Positions 48,014-60,268 of a stretch of DNA of 64,000 bases are shown one piece after another. The translations under genes were made by a program, and so were the position numbers. The DNA is from Punica granatum. Lineage: Eukaryota > Streptophyta > Magnoliopsida > Myrtales > Lythraceae. The DNA lies in assembly GCF_007655135.1 (NCBI RefSeq), contig NC_045132.1, positions 25,228,354-25,292,353 of the forward strand, written 5' to 3'. How positions within the stretch are numbered: position 1 is the stretch's first letter; each line of letters opens with the position of its first letter. The notes under the pieces were generated by a model. The model saw nothing but the letters and a program-made list of their open reading frames with translations. It did no database searches and had not been told where the DNA came from.

Positions 48014-51000
48014 TCAGCCCTGAGATGGAGAAGTCCTCTGCTTCTTACTCATGGGTAATCCTTCTTCAGCTTCCAAGTTTGATTTTGATCGAAGTGACGA
48101 GTCGTCCTCCTGCCCATTAACATCCACACACAACTCGACTATAGAAATGTTCTGCACGCCAGGGAAATGTGATTGCCAGGGACAGACCGGGGGACTTTTC
48201 CCACGGCACACACGGCACCTGAACCCCATCACCCGCTGCATTTTCTCAAGGTCGAGCCCGAATGCGTCTCCATGGTACCACCCTGCATCGCAAGGAAAAG
48301 GTATGCAATCAACTGCAAGCACGTTCTGGCTATAAACCAATACTTCACTTAAGCATTCCAATTAATAAAATATGGAAGGCATAAAGAACAGTATCAGTTT
48401 TTAGTTAATGACGTGACTTATTTTCCGTTATCTGTCTGCCAGAAGAAATGCACTGAGCAGACACAGCTACTTCCTATTGTGTGTTCAGAACTAAGAAAAT
48501 ATTACGGTAACAGTTCTGAAGAGCCAAATGCTCACCTCCGCAGATTTCGCAGGCAATGTAACTAGACTTTGAGGTGCGGCTACCTTCACCGCAGAGGCTG
48601 CACTTCACTTTATCACGCCTAGCAGCGGTTGAATGATCATAAGGAGAAAATATGCTTTTCTTTCTAAAATTTGTTACCCTTTTATCATCCGCGGCTCGGG
48701 ATAAATGGAGACCATTGAGCCAGTAACTATAACATGCCTGTGTTCTCTTCCTTTGGCATGATTTTTCATTCTTCTTTCTCTTGGGGGCTCCTCTTTTGGA
48801 CTTTTTCGGTTTTCCCTTCTTGCGTCCTTTGCGGATCTTCCTTTGCACTGCCACGTACTTGGCTGCCTGCCTAGCTGAACGACGGAGAGGAAGCTCCTCT
48901 GAAACTTCTTTACCCTTTGTTGATTGACCCAGTTTCTTACCGATCTTGGCTCTTTTGCCACGTAATTTCACAAGCCTGCTCTTCGCAAGGGACCTTTTGT
49001 AATTCTGTGGCTGTGATTTTGCTCTATCTGTGATGAACTTTGCTTTCTGGTTGCCTTTCCCAACTTTGCCCTTAAACGGACCAGCTTCTTCATGGCCTTC
49101 GCCAGTCCTTTCAGTGGTGTTCTTCACAGCATTGTCCTGCTGGCATAGGTAGCACGCATATGTGCAGTTCGCAGCAACAGCTCTGCCAGACTTTTTGGCG
49201 TGCCACTTATGGAAAAAGCCTGAAATGATGAAACATCATTTGGTGCAAAAAGAGAAATAAAAAACGAAATAATGTTGTATATGAGAAAAATAATATCACA
49301 ACAAAGACAATTATCACTGAGGGACTGCACCGCAAAATAAGATTTGTTGCAAATGCATTTAATGGTCACCCAATATCAACTCAACCGACATAATTAGAAT
49401 GATATCTTTCCTCTACAAGCACTAAGCATGATGTCTATAAAGGCCTGATTCATGCAATCAATAAAAGGCGTGGTCATTTATTCTGAGAAGCTTGATCACA
49501 TCTCCTAATTGACAATGAAGCGTGCGACAGCCCTGGCCCCACTTGTAACTCTCGGAAATCGATATGGTTCTAAAATCCATGTCACGGAGAAATGGCTGAG
49601 CTTCCATAAGAAGAAAGATGCATGTCACATATATGTCAGAGGTGAAAACAATATTCTTCTAATGGCAATACCCGAGGCTTCTTGTTTGTACGTTGAAGAA
49701 TTATAAAGGACGGGACCATACACTTGCGAGCTATGGCTCTTCTAAATGCACAGAAGACCTCTCTCATCTCTAAGGTTCATCCGACAAACATTCAGATAAG
49801 TGTACATACGAAGGGGCTGAATTGTAAGGTTGAATGCGAGTGCATGGATTAACAATATGGATAACCCATAATAACTAGCACTATTACAAACCATGGCTTG
49901 TCATACACAGGGAATTCACTCAATAATTGGCCACCATGTATTAATATCCCACTGGATTCAAGGGTAGACTTTTTATGGGGCTATGGCCAAGGTTTGAGAA
50001 ACAAAATTTGGCTTAATAATTTCAGCTGCAATATCGAGTCTACATGAATGTCTGGGAACTCAAATAGGTGAAAACCGTACAAAAAGCAATCAGTTATTTG
50101 CTGGAAGTCTAGTTCAAGGTATGAAGATTAACTGCTAGGTAATGTCTTCTTTTGAAAATCAAAATTGAATCATTTCATAAGAGCCCACTATAACTAATCT
50201 GGCTGCAACGCATTAATCTGAGGGTCTCCAATTGTTTAGATATATTTTATGCTTGAAAAATGAAACTATATGATGAAGGTCGTCTTTTTCGCTTCCAAGT
50301 TTTGATTGGACAAATAACAACCCCAAGAAAATAATACACTCAAAAATATCTCACTGCTGTACCAAGATCTTCCGGTGCTAGACTACCCATCTACAATAAA
50401 TGGCAAAGGAATGTATGATCTACAATAAACCCTTGACTCTCGAAAATTTTAGAGAGGGATCACTTAAGAGAGATTCTTCCAATGTGCAAGGAAAAACTGC
50501 AAGCCAAGCTTTTAGATCGCCCTTGGCATGGTATCTAACAACAGAAATCACTTGATCTAAGATGAGATCGAAGACTCAGGTTCCACTATTAAACTGATCA
50601 ATCAGAGAAGTATGACAAATTTCACAAATAATAGCTCTCCGTGTTTTGAATTTCAAGGATTGGCACTTTCCATGAATGAAAAATTGAAGAGAAGAAATAT
50701 CTGACTTTCAATTTCCAGCGCCATATGGAAGTCAATCTTTTAATAAATATTCAAGATATAGTATCTGTGAGCTCCTATGTGGGAAAAGAGAGCATGCCAA
50801 TATTGGCTTAGAAGATCACTTCGAAATAACTGCATATTCAAAAATAAGGGTGAACTAGAGATATTCATGTAAACTTTCCCCAAAGGTAATGACAGCAGTG
50901 TCAAATTGATAATATTAGACGATTGCCCACTCTTATTCCAAAAGTCAATCCCAAGAGATGAAAAGAAAGCTTTACAGCTAGATCCTAAGTTGAGATGAAC

Positions 51001-54000
51001 TATTACGGACAGAAATTCCTTATTTGCAGTTATTTTCTTCTCTGTCCTTAACATAATCTTGTTAATAGTAGAACTGTTTCATGCAGCGATATAATATGCA
51101 AAAAAAAAAAAGAAGAAGAAGGAAAGGAATATAACCATCTTAAAGAACATGCAAGTATTAGATCAAGGAAAAAGGGGAAAAAATTAACCAAAACCATGAA
51201 TCAATTTGTAGTATAACAACATAAGTAACTTCATGTCCAGCTTCTACGTGTCCTACAAACAACAATTCAATTGAAAGCAAAAATCTGATTCTACTGAAAG
51301 AATGCATACCTTTGCAAAATTGGCAAGTAACAGCTTCCCTGCAAAAAAGTTCAACAAAGGACAGGATCAAGATCCAGGCAGCACAAATTTAGTGAGAAAA
51401 ATACAGATTATATAAGGCCAGTGTTATAAGCATAACTGATGGAAAATATGGTCAAGAGAGCTACTTTACTTTCTGGCTTCTTGGATAAGTAGAGTTACAA
51501 TATCTTTTAGTGAGAATGAAAAACTCAGTTATTGGTCCATCCACGCAACTTTTTGATATTATTTCCTAAACTGTTACCGTCCGTTTGGATTGAGGGAAAC
51601 AGAGGGAAAGGAAAGGGAGGGGAGGGAAAGTTGTATAGGAGTTTTTGAAATTTCTATACAACTTTCCCTCCCCTCCCCTCCCCTCCCTTTCCCTCCTAAC
51701 CTAACATTAGTTGAGACTTTGGTCAATTGTCTGAGCAGTAGCAAGTATTTGGTACCTTATCGGAACATCTTTCTTACAATGCCCGCACTGACTGTATTCT
51801 GCTCTTTCTGCTCTCAAGAATAGATAATCAAAACCAGTTTCCCTGGAGAACTTCTTTCTTCTTACACCAGCCTCAAGCAGATTTGGAGAAGTCATCTTCT
51901 TTGCATGCTTCTTCTTCTTTGTATCACCAGCTTCACTGGCTTTCAAGGAACTCTTATTTGAGACCCGAGCAATTCTTTTCTCTTCATAACTTTTCAAGAT
52001 ATGCAGGGGTAGAAGAGCCTCATTCAGCCAATACTTCTTCCGCTCACTAGAGCCTTCCTTGATGACAGACCCATGTCTCACCACAACTTCTGGGATGACT
52101 CTTCTCTTGCCAAAATCGAGAAGATATTTTGCTCCATCAGCCTCTAAAACTTTCCTGCGTATGATAACTTTCTTAAATGCCCTAAGCGACTTTCTGAGTT
52201 CTTTGTCCATCTTGCAAAGACAGTCTGTGTTTTCAATATCATCCCACTTAATATTTGAGTCAAACTCTCTAACCTGCAAGTAGAAAGATAAATTAAGTTA
52301 ATAAAATTGATGAGAGCAATAATGAGTGTGCTTAAACAGGGATTCTTTTCTTGCATAGGGCATGCAACTTGGATCTCAAAAACTTTTATAAATCCAAAAG
52401 CTGCTTTAATACTAATTAAACATACAGCCTTGTTTCAGCTAGAAAAACAATAATTCAGTTTACAGATGAGATAATGTACGGAAAGGTTTTCCAAGGAGTC
52501 CCCTTGAGACGATAAATGCGGAGATCAATGAGCGTAAGATAAACTTTTTGACCGTGAGGAGAAGGGGGAGGGAAGGAAGCCATTCCAAGTGAATACCTGG
52601 AGAGCAAGCTGTGAGATACTTGTTGACGACTCAACAGCAGCCTGCCATGCAAGATATCTACTCCTCCTTGCAAAATCAGAATTCTCAGGATATAAAATGC
52701 CCAGGATCTTCCTGCTCCCACCTATAAAATTTGGAAGTTCAAGCAAATTCAAGCAACCTAATTCACCTCAACTTACTAAAATTGAAGGACATCATTCACA
52801 TACCTTCTCTGGCAGCCTTGGAAACTAAAGATCGAGGGACAACCTTCCAACTGAATAGGCGACAAGACAGCCGACCACCTCTCCAACAGAACATTCCCGG
52901 TCCAGAAGAAGCACTTGATGAGGGTTTGGAATCAGGATCAGAGAACCTGCCCCTTTTTCTGCCAGGACCAGGCTTTGAAGATGCAGATGTAGAACTTGTC
53001 ACAACATGAGAAGCTGAACCGAGAACTAAAGCAGAATCCTCATATTTCGTCCACTCTTCTGAAATTGCAAGTTGGTGCAAATTTGACGCTAACTGCAAGT
53101 TGACCATTAACAAGATAACTCAAGTGATGACCATGACTAAATTAATGAATGTAGAACCAACAAGGAAGAGTACTTGACCACTTTTAGATGCATGAAGATA
53201 GCAGAGCATTGATTGCATAAGAAACAAAAGAATAACAGTGCAATTATTAATTATCCAGCCACATCCGAGTTCAACCGTGTATGGTACAATTCACGAGAAA
53301 GAATACAGAAAACTTAAAAGGAAGTGTAATCACAACTATATTCTAAGATAATACTCAGGAAAGGAATCTCAGTACGTAAATAGGGGAGAAAATGGTACCC
53401 TAATATGGATGCAGGATAAAATCAAAAGCATAAAACATGCCAAGAAAATATCAAATTCAGCAACCCAATATAAGAAATTTCATGAAAGCTCGAATCTACA
53501 CCCCCATGGGAACAGATCATGGATGTATACACTGGGACAAATTCAACAAAGCAGGTATAATTCAAGCACTGCTTTTATGTGTTAAATCAATGTCAAGCCA
53601 CAGACCACATAAGTCAAACAAAAGAATGATCACCTTAAGCAGCAAAGACTTTAAAGCAGCTAAATCTGATGCCTCAAGAACACTTATTCGCCATTTGTTG
53701 CTATACTGTGAATTTACCCATGGACCCAACAAAAGCCCACGCAACCGATATTCTATGGAGAGCATTCCACAAGCAACCCCTATGAAGTGGCTGTCTTTTT
53801 TCCCTGCTGATTGAAGGATAGCCAAGTCACTTTCAGATCCTTCATAGACTGTCCCCATGTACGTGTTGAATAAGCACTCAATATCATCAGCAAAAGTTCT
53901 GCAAGAGAAGCACCATCCACATTTTTCTTTTTGTGCAGCAACACTTTTGTCATTTGGCCAGTAAAACCTGTCAACATTCTTTGAAATTGTTCTCATCTGT

Positions 54001-57000
54001 TGTGACATTGTCCCCTCATCCGATAGTAACAAATCTTTATTTAATTTAACGTTCTCAAGTAACTCTTCAACAACAGATGCAGCCACTCTCCCAAAACCGT
54101 AGTAGTTCATATAACCAGTTCCACGCTGATCCTCTGATTCATCCTCTCTCACAGTTTCCAATGTCAGAGAAGCATCACTGGGAGCTATAGGTGATATGTT
54201 ATCTTGTTTGACTGCAGATGGAATAGGTGCCAGATCCCCGTCCCTCATTTGTGATCCTGAAGTCGCTGTAATTACAGCAGAGCCTTCCGATCTTACATAC
54301 AAAGTCTCCATCCCACTTGCTGGATCTCTCGCAAATCTGCCAGCATCCAAACCAGTTGGAACTCCAACAACAGAATCTTTCTCTAATGTCTTCTCATCCT
54401 CAGCATCACATATATCTCCGCATGCTAATGGATTAGGCACAGCCACTGGGGAAGAGGCAGGACGGTCTCTCTTAGAGAGTATCTTCTTCTGAGCAATACA
54501 CTTCACGGAATCCACATCACTTATAGCTCCACCCAGGCCACCAGAAACATCCCATTGCTTGTAGATGGCCTTCAAGAGATCGGAATAATGTTCTGATGAC
54601 TTCAACACTTCAATTACTGAAGTGAGCTCATTTTTGTGGTAAAATTTGTAAGACACCTCAGCCTCACATGAATCTGACCTGAAAGAGAAAATGAAATACG
54701 ACTGTACTGAGACAAAGAAGATCGTCTGAAACATTACATCACCATATAGCATATGCACTTATGAAAGTGCTAAAATAGCCTATGGATTACAAGCCTGAAA
54801 TTATTTAAAATCCACAAAGCTAAATCGTTGGGGAATAAAATTGTGTCCAGAAGTTAAATAGAAGCACGAAAGCTATAACAAACGAGACAATATCAATAAT
54901 AGGGTCCAGACATAAAAAGCCATCATCACAAGGTGTTATTGGGGAGCCAGGGTTGGAAAGTGAAAATAGAAATGGCAATAAATATTCATGGTCAACAATT
55001 TTCCATTGAAATGACTCTGATAACTGCAACCCATTACAAGAAAGTTTAATGAAAATGAATTCCCCCCATCACGTCTTGCAACTCTCGACATTCATTAGCA
55101 AGCACTTTCTTCCATCCAAGTGAATGCAGCAAATAACCAAATAATGTTTCCACTTGGACTGAAAAAAGGACAAAGATTTCAAACAGAAAACACTATTATG
55201 GTTCTGAAATTGCAAACAACAAACTATTAAACACCATGATCATGACAAATTTCACCAACTTACACTAAGAGATAGCCACAACAGCTAAAGTATAGCCGGT
55301 TGTAAGGATCCGACCCCAATAACTCTGCCCCGCGAACTGGTCTACGTTGTTTCATCTGAGACTTACTTCTCTCAATAACACACTCAGGGCAGTACCAGTC
55401 ACCTTCTGGCAGAAGATCACTAACAATTGCAACACACCTTGAATGGTATGCAGCAGGGCAACCGTCACAGCATATTAAACTACCATCCATCTTACAAAGG
55501 CAGCACTCATCACTGTTCCAATCAGCAGTATCATCAGTGAGCTCGTCAGGATAATAAGCTCTACCAGAATTGCCCACCGCAGCTCTCCTTTTCCTGGTAG
55601 GTTTTACACTCACACTCCGGTCAAATTCCATGTCAGGTTCAGCACCCAAAGTTCTAGCACTGAGCTCTGACCTTATGACTTCCGCTTCAATCACTTCATC
55701 GCACAAACAGTTAAGTATGTCGAGTTTCACAGAGGCAGATTGTTTACAGTAATCACTCGCCAATAATTTCAATGAACTGAGTTCAGAGAGTTTCATCCCA
55801 GAACCATGCAATAATAGATACTCAACCAAAAATTGGGGCCACGTTATCAAGTCAAGCAAATCCCAATTCAGGCTCCTGCATTCAATTTTACCGTAGAGCA
55901 TATTAAGAAACATCACTAAAAAGAACAACAAAAGGTAAGAAACAATAACAGGTGAAACTTACGAAAAAGTACCTCAAGCAATGCAAAGCTGATGCAGAAC
56001 CTTCACTGGAGAGATGCTCCAAATGCTTCCTCAAGGTTTGCAGAAGGGATACATGAATGCAATCAAATAATGTATTTGGACTCTCTGACCTTATGGCAGA
56101 AATGAAATCCTCCAAATCAAAGGGACTCAAAAATAGCAGTGTACTAAATGATCTCAGACAAGAATAAACAGAAAAAACATCAAAAATGGAAATCCCATCT
56201 AAATCAAGGGTTCTGGAAGAAGGAGGTAAATCCAATTTTGGCGGCGTAGCACTAATATCTTCCGGTTTCTCTTCTGTTATCACACTCACGGCAGGAGAAG
56301 AGGCCCGATCACTGACTGCTGATGATTTTAAAGAGGCCCGATCACTGACTGCGGCTGATTTACAAGAGGTCCGATCACTGAATGCTGCTGATTTGACAGT
56401 GTGAACGTCTTGATTCTTGGAAGATACTCTCCGAGCGCTTCTTCTCAGTACCGTCTCAGGAGTCCTATCCATCTCTTTTCTTTTCCTTCTCCGGCCACTT
56501 GTTCGTCTATATGCGCTTCCCAAATCACTCTGATTCACATTCTTTGGGGCATCACTAGGCTCTCGGACACCATCACTGTGAGGCAAAGAATGCATCTGAT
56601 CATCAATGGCATCCAAAACTCTGGTTGGGCCATTATCCATTATATCTCCACAAAGAACCTCAACCGGAACCAAATTTGAATCTTCACATGCGAGATCACC
56701 AGAACTGGTAATTTTTCGTACTCTAGTTAGGTCACCTACCTCCGACTTAACCTCATTCAAAGTTCTCTCAGCAATATAACCATCCATGAATTTCACCTCC
56801 ACGTCTACAGCAACCTCTTCATTGTTATCATCAACAGACAGAAGCGAAGTGGCTTGCCCTAACTGTCCACCAGCACCAATCTCAGCATCCTCCATCTCAC
56901 TATCGATTCCTAAGTTCAAATCAAAGAGACATTCTTTCCTTTCCGAAACATCATCCTGCCTTGAATTGTCATCCAAATCGCTGGTTGCATCCAAATTCAG

Positions 57001-57507
57001 ATCAATCCCACTATGCTTCCCGGAATTCCCCCCAGCTTCAGGGCTCAAATGAACCCCATCGTTCAAGGTAAACCCCTCATTCAAATCCAAACCAGAGTTC
57101 AAATCAAACCCTCCCCGGACGTGCCCATTGCAAACAGCAGCATCCCTTAAATTCAACTCCACAGCCTCCTCGACCGCTACATTCAGATTAATACCTCCCC
57201 TCAAATCCCCCTTAAACCCCGCATCCCCGCCTCCCTCGCCTGAATATTCATCGGAATCAGCACCCCTCAAACTAAAACCATCCGCCGAGTCACCGCACAC
57301 ATTACCTGACCTCGCGCGGGCCATCCGCTTCCTCCTCTGCGGCTCCTGGAAGAGCGAGACCAGCTCAGAAAGCTCCAGCTCCTCGGAATCACCGTCCTCG
57401 TAGACGACCTTGAAGAACCTGGAGGACGCGTCGTACGATTTGACCGTCCCAGAGAAAGTACCGAAACCCCGGAACGCCTTCTTCACGGTTCTGCCAATGA
57501 AATCCAT
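48014..57507 (-). CDS. DDT domain and PHD finger chromatin protein (PTM / At5g12400-like)
   Basis: Nine exons: 57507-55973, 55875-55264, 54678-53634, 53092-52804, 52721-52597, 52273-51756, 51338-51310, 49219-48536, 48282-48014; 1701 residues. Residues 1-50 form a Tudor/agenet-like module (GRTVKKAFRGFGTFSGTVKS, VVYEDGDSEELEL). Residues 106-200 hold repeated DLN/NLN motifs. A DDT domain spans about 434-512 (LDGISIFDVFSVYSCLRSFS). A canonical PHD finger (CCLCKMDGSLICCDGC, AYHSRC, WYCPEC) lies at about 635-680. A second C-x2-C/H-rich region spans exons 6-9 (SQCGHCKKDVPIREAVTCQF, FFHKWH, CYLCQQ, CSLCGE, CEICGGWYHGD). A Lys/Arg-rich stretch lies between. The domain set is that of plant PTM and its paralogue At5g12400. 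I see no hydrophobic membrane segment at the C-terminus (it ends KKQRTSPSQG), unlike chloroplast-envelope PTM, so I favour the nuclear At5g12400-type paralogue. Intron 7 is 2.1 kb. Confidence 0.9.
51598..51697. mobile_element. Fold-back (MITE-like) element inside intron 6 of the DDT-PHD gene
   Basis: 51601-51640 is an inverted repeat of 51653-51697: GGGAGGGGAGGGAAAGTTGT and TATACAACTTTCCCTCCCCT landmarks, with a 12-bp loop. One arm has extra GGGGA units. CCGTTTGGATTGAGGG just upstream (51580-51595) resembles a MITE terminus whose right-hand partner is lost. Confidence 0.7.
56306..56404 (-). repeat. Coding minisatellite, three 33-bp units in exon 1 of the DDT-PHD gene
   Basis: Units start at 56306, 56339 and 56372, each beginning CGATCACTGA, with internal GCTGATTT. 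They are in frame and encode an 11-residue repeat of the form SDR(A/T)S-x-KS(A/S)A. The third unit is more diverged at its end. Confidence 0.85.
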
Positions 57508-57735
57508 CTACCGTCAGCACGGACGCGCAACCGCACAGCCCTCGGACGCCATCGCCATCGCCATCGATCGAGCTCCTCCGCAGCAATTAAAAGGAGATCC
57601 GCGGCTCTAGGTCACGAAATGGGGAGAGAAGAAGGAGATTCCCAGCAGGAGATTGTGAGAATTTGGGGGGAAATTGGAAATGGAGGAGGCTCCTCTACCC
57701 TTTCTCTCTCTAGAAGATGGTCAGAAGAGGAAGCT

Positions 57736-57766
<31 letters not shown>

Positions 57767-57828
57767 TGGCGTGCGGGGTTTTGGGAAAGTGCTGAGAGAG
57801 AGAGAGAGAGAGGGGGGGGGGGGGGGGG
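57736..57828. repeat. (GA)n tracts and a 17-base poly-G run upstream of the DDT-PHD gene
   Basis: GA runs at about 57736-57761 and 57794-57811, followed by 17 consecutive G at 57812-57828. They lie about 230-320 bp upstream of the start codon. On the gene strand the run reads as poly-C then CT repeats, a typical plant leader composition. Confidence 0.9.
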
Positions 57829-58897
57829 AGTGGGCTGGGCGTGGAGGGGATCTTTACCATTTTGAATTTTCCATTTTATTTATCGGGAAGATCAGGGGTA
57901 GTATCGTCATTTGATCCTTATATTTGTATGCATATATATTTCGTGCATCTGTCTAGACATGATCATCTACTTTCATATGGCGAGGATTTTATGAGTTGCC
58001 AAACATCGTAGGAATAATGGTGGAAACAGGAAAATTTAACTTATTACCGAAATGGCAAGTTACCAAATTGTTGCATTGATAAAATAGATAACGTCAAGAG
58101 AAGCACCCAATGTAGTAATTGAATCTCGACATTTCTTTACGAACTTTCTTTCGCGATGTTGAAAAACTGTATAATTTTTAATTTTTTTAATCGGGATCTT
58201 CGGAAGCATCGATGAGTTACTAAGTTTGCTATATCAAAAAAACCGTACCTTCTTAATTGGATCTCATAGAGTCTTTAACCGGCTACCAAATTTGAAAACT
58301 CACAACCTTCGTTCCTTGATATAATTTTAACCGAATTACCGGCCATTTGATTAATGAAAGTTTTTATTTTTTCAAAGAAACCTTTTAAAAACTTAACAGT
58401 TCGTTATGAACTTTCATTATCAATCTTAAAAATAATATATTCTACACTTTCTTAATCAAGATTTTACGGCCTTAACAAGTTATCGGAACTGAAATTGTAT
58501 TTTCATTACTTGCTACACCATAACTTAACCGAACTGTATTTCGGATTTTTTTCTTTTGTATGGTCAATGTATGTATAAATTATTAAGAGAGTGAATAGTA
58601 CAGTGGTGTACTTTTATTAGGTATTTAGGATTTTTATTTTAATATATTAAGCTCATAAATCTCCATTGTAATTGAAAAAAAAAATGTAAACGTAAATTGC
58701 AATTCTTAGGACAAAGTGTCGCTTTCACCCTTGGTCTATAGGTTTCAACTATTCAAGCACCTTTTTCTCAGTTACCAATGATAAGTCCGCAATGGGGAAA
58801 CGTCCAATCTTGGTTTGTTTTCGTCAACTCCGATTATTAGTCCATCACTTTGAGATAAATCCATCTTAATTTAAAAGATAATAATACAAAATACTTA

Positions 58898-59078
58898 GGG
58901 CATGTTTGGATTGCAAATTTAAGTATTTTAATTTTAACTTTAATTTTAACTTAACACACTACACAACAAAAACACACATTTCCCAAGTCAAATTTATAAT
59001 CTCATCTCATTTGTCATTTTTCACAATCAAAATCAAAGTTAAAGTTTTGTAACTTTAACTCTGAATCCAAACGGCCCA
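58898..59078. mobile_element. MITE copy C of the TTTAACTTTAACTC family
   Basis: It starts GGGCATGTTTGGATT and ends AATCCAAACGGCCCA, flanked by TTA on both sides, which fits the 3-bp target site of PIF/Harbinger (Tourist-like) elements. The core has TTTTAACTTTAATTTTAACT and CACACTACACAACAAAAACA, shared with copies A and D. No coding capacity. Confidence 0.8.
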
Positions 59079-59540
59079 TTAATTTTCGCTTGACCTGATT
59101 TTCGTAACAAGTGATCGGAAATTGCATTGATGAATGACTTTGACCCTTTGTTAGGATCGGGGATATCCACTATCCTAACAATAAGGGATAAATTCTAAGC
59201 TAATAATACGCGTAGTTAATAACTTCTTAATTTGGAGTTCTTGACGTGGACTTTAAGAGACCCGAGTGGGTATCGATTTACATTTATTTTTATATGTACC
59301 GTACCAAGTCGAGTAAACTAAAAAGCGATGATTGTATCACGTGTCTGCAACTCCAAAATCAATACCGCCATTGACATGATTTGTGCTACCTCTAGTGTCA
59401 AGTCACTTCAATGATAAGTCCGTAGACAATTTGCTAACTGTTGACTCGACTGGAGTCTAACATCGATGAAAAGTTTACCGCAGTTACCGTGAATGCAATC
59501 GATCTCTGCCATTAGAGCAATTAGATCAAGAACACAACGG

Positions 59541-59720
59541 TCCCGTTTGTTTTCAGGGTTACAATCACAAAAATTTTAACTTTAACTTTAACTCAACCCA
59601 TTACACAATAAAAATACACATTTCTCAAGTCAATTTTAACTTTAACTCAACATACTATACAACATTTGTCCTTTTCCATAATCAAAATTAAAGTTACTTT
59701 AACTCTGAAACCAAACGCCT
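59541..59720. mobile_element. MITE copy D of the TTTAACTTTAACTC family
   Basis: It starts CCCGTTTGTTTTCAGGGTTA and ends TTTAACTCTGAAACCAAACG. The interior TTTTAACTTTAACTTTAACT and ATTACACAATAAAAATACAC are close to copy A, making A and D the most similar pair by eye. Confidence 0.8.
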
Positions 59721-60268
59721 CAGTTACGTCTGTGTAGGTTCAGATCCGCGAGACGGTTTGATAGCTTGCTATGATGACATCGGCAGCTGTCTAGTCCGAA
59801 GTCGGAGTTGCCCTTGGCTTTGACCAAAAATTCTGGTTTGCCTTTTTAACTACAAAAAAAACGGCGATATGACAATGAGATTAGGTGGCCAAAACTTCCA
59901 CCAACTAATATCTACCAAACGTCAACTTAAAAGTGCAGAGCCGCAAGTGGGCTCGTGGGCTGAAAGTGGGACCGTGGGTCGAAAATGTTTGGGCCCATTG
60001 ATTTCAAACTAATGGGCCAAGCCCAAGTAGGCCCATCTACGCGGTCTTGTGGGAAAAGGAAAGTCTTGATCTAAGACGAGGGACATTCAGAAAAATGAAA
60101 ATGTAGTCATTAGTGAGTACAAGTACTAAGTACAGTCGAAATGATCGATTAGAAGAGTTCGTTATACATCGAGTACCCGTGATGGAAATATAAATTAGAT
60201 CCAATCGGTTCGATTATATGTAAAAAGAATCGAAACGAATTAATGGTCTCCATGACAGTGTTTTTTTC

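Larger units (their letters stand above)
57508..60268. other. Spacer with DDT-PHD leader, two MITE copies
   Basis: 57508-57830 is the 5' leader/promoter side of the DDT-PHD gene, with GA and poly-G tracts. 57870-58890 is AT-rich with no gene. 58898-59078 and 59541-59720 are MITE copies listed separately. 59730-60268 is the 3' side of the GRAS gene. Confidence 0.5.
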
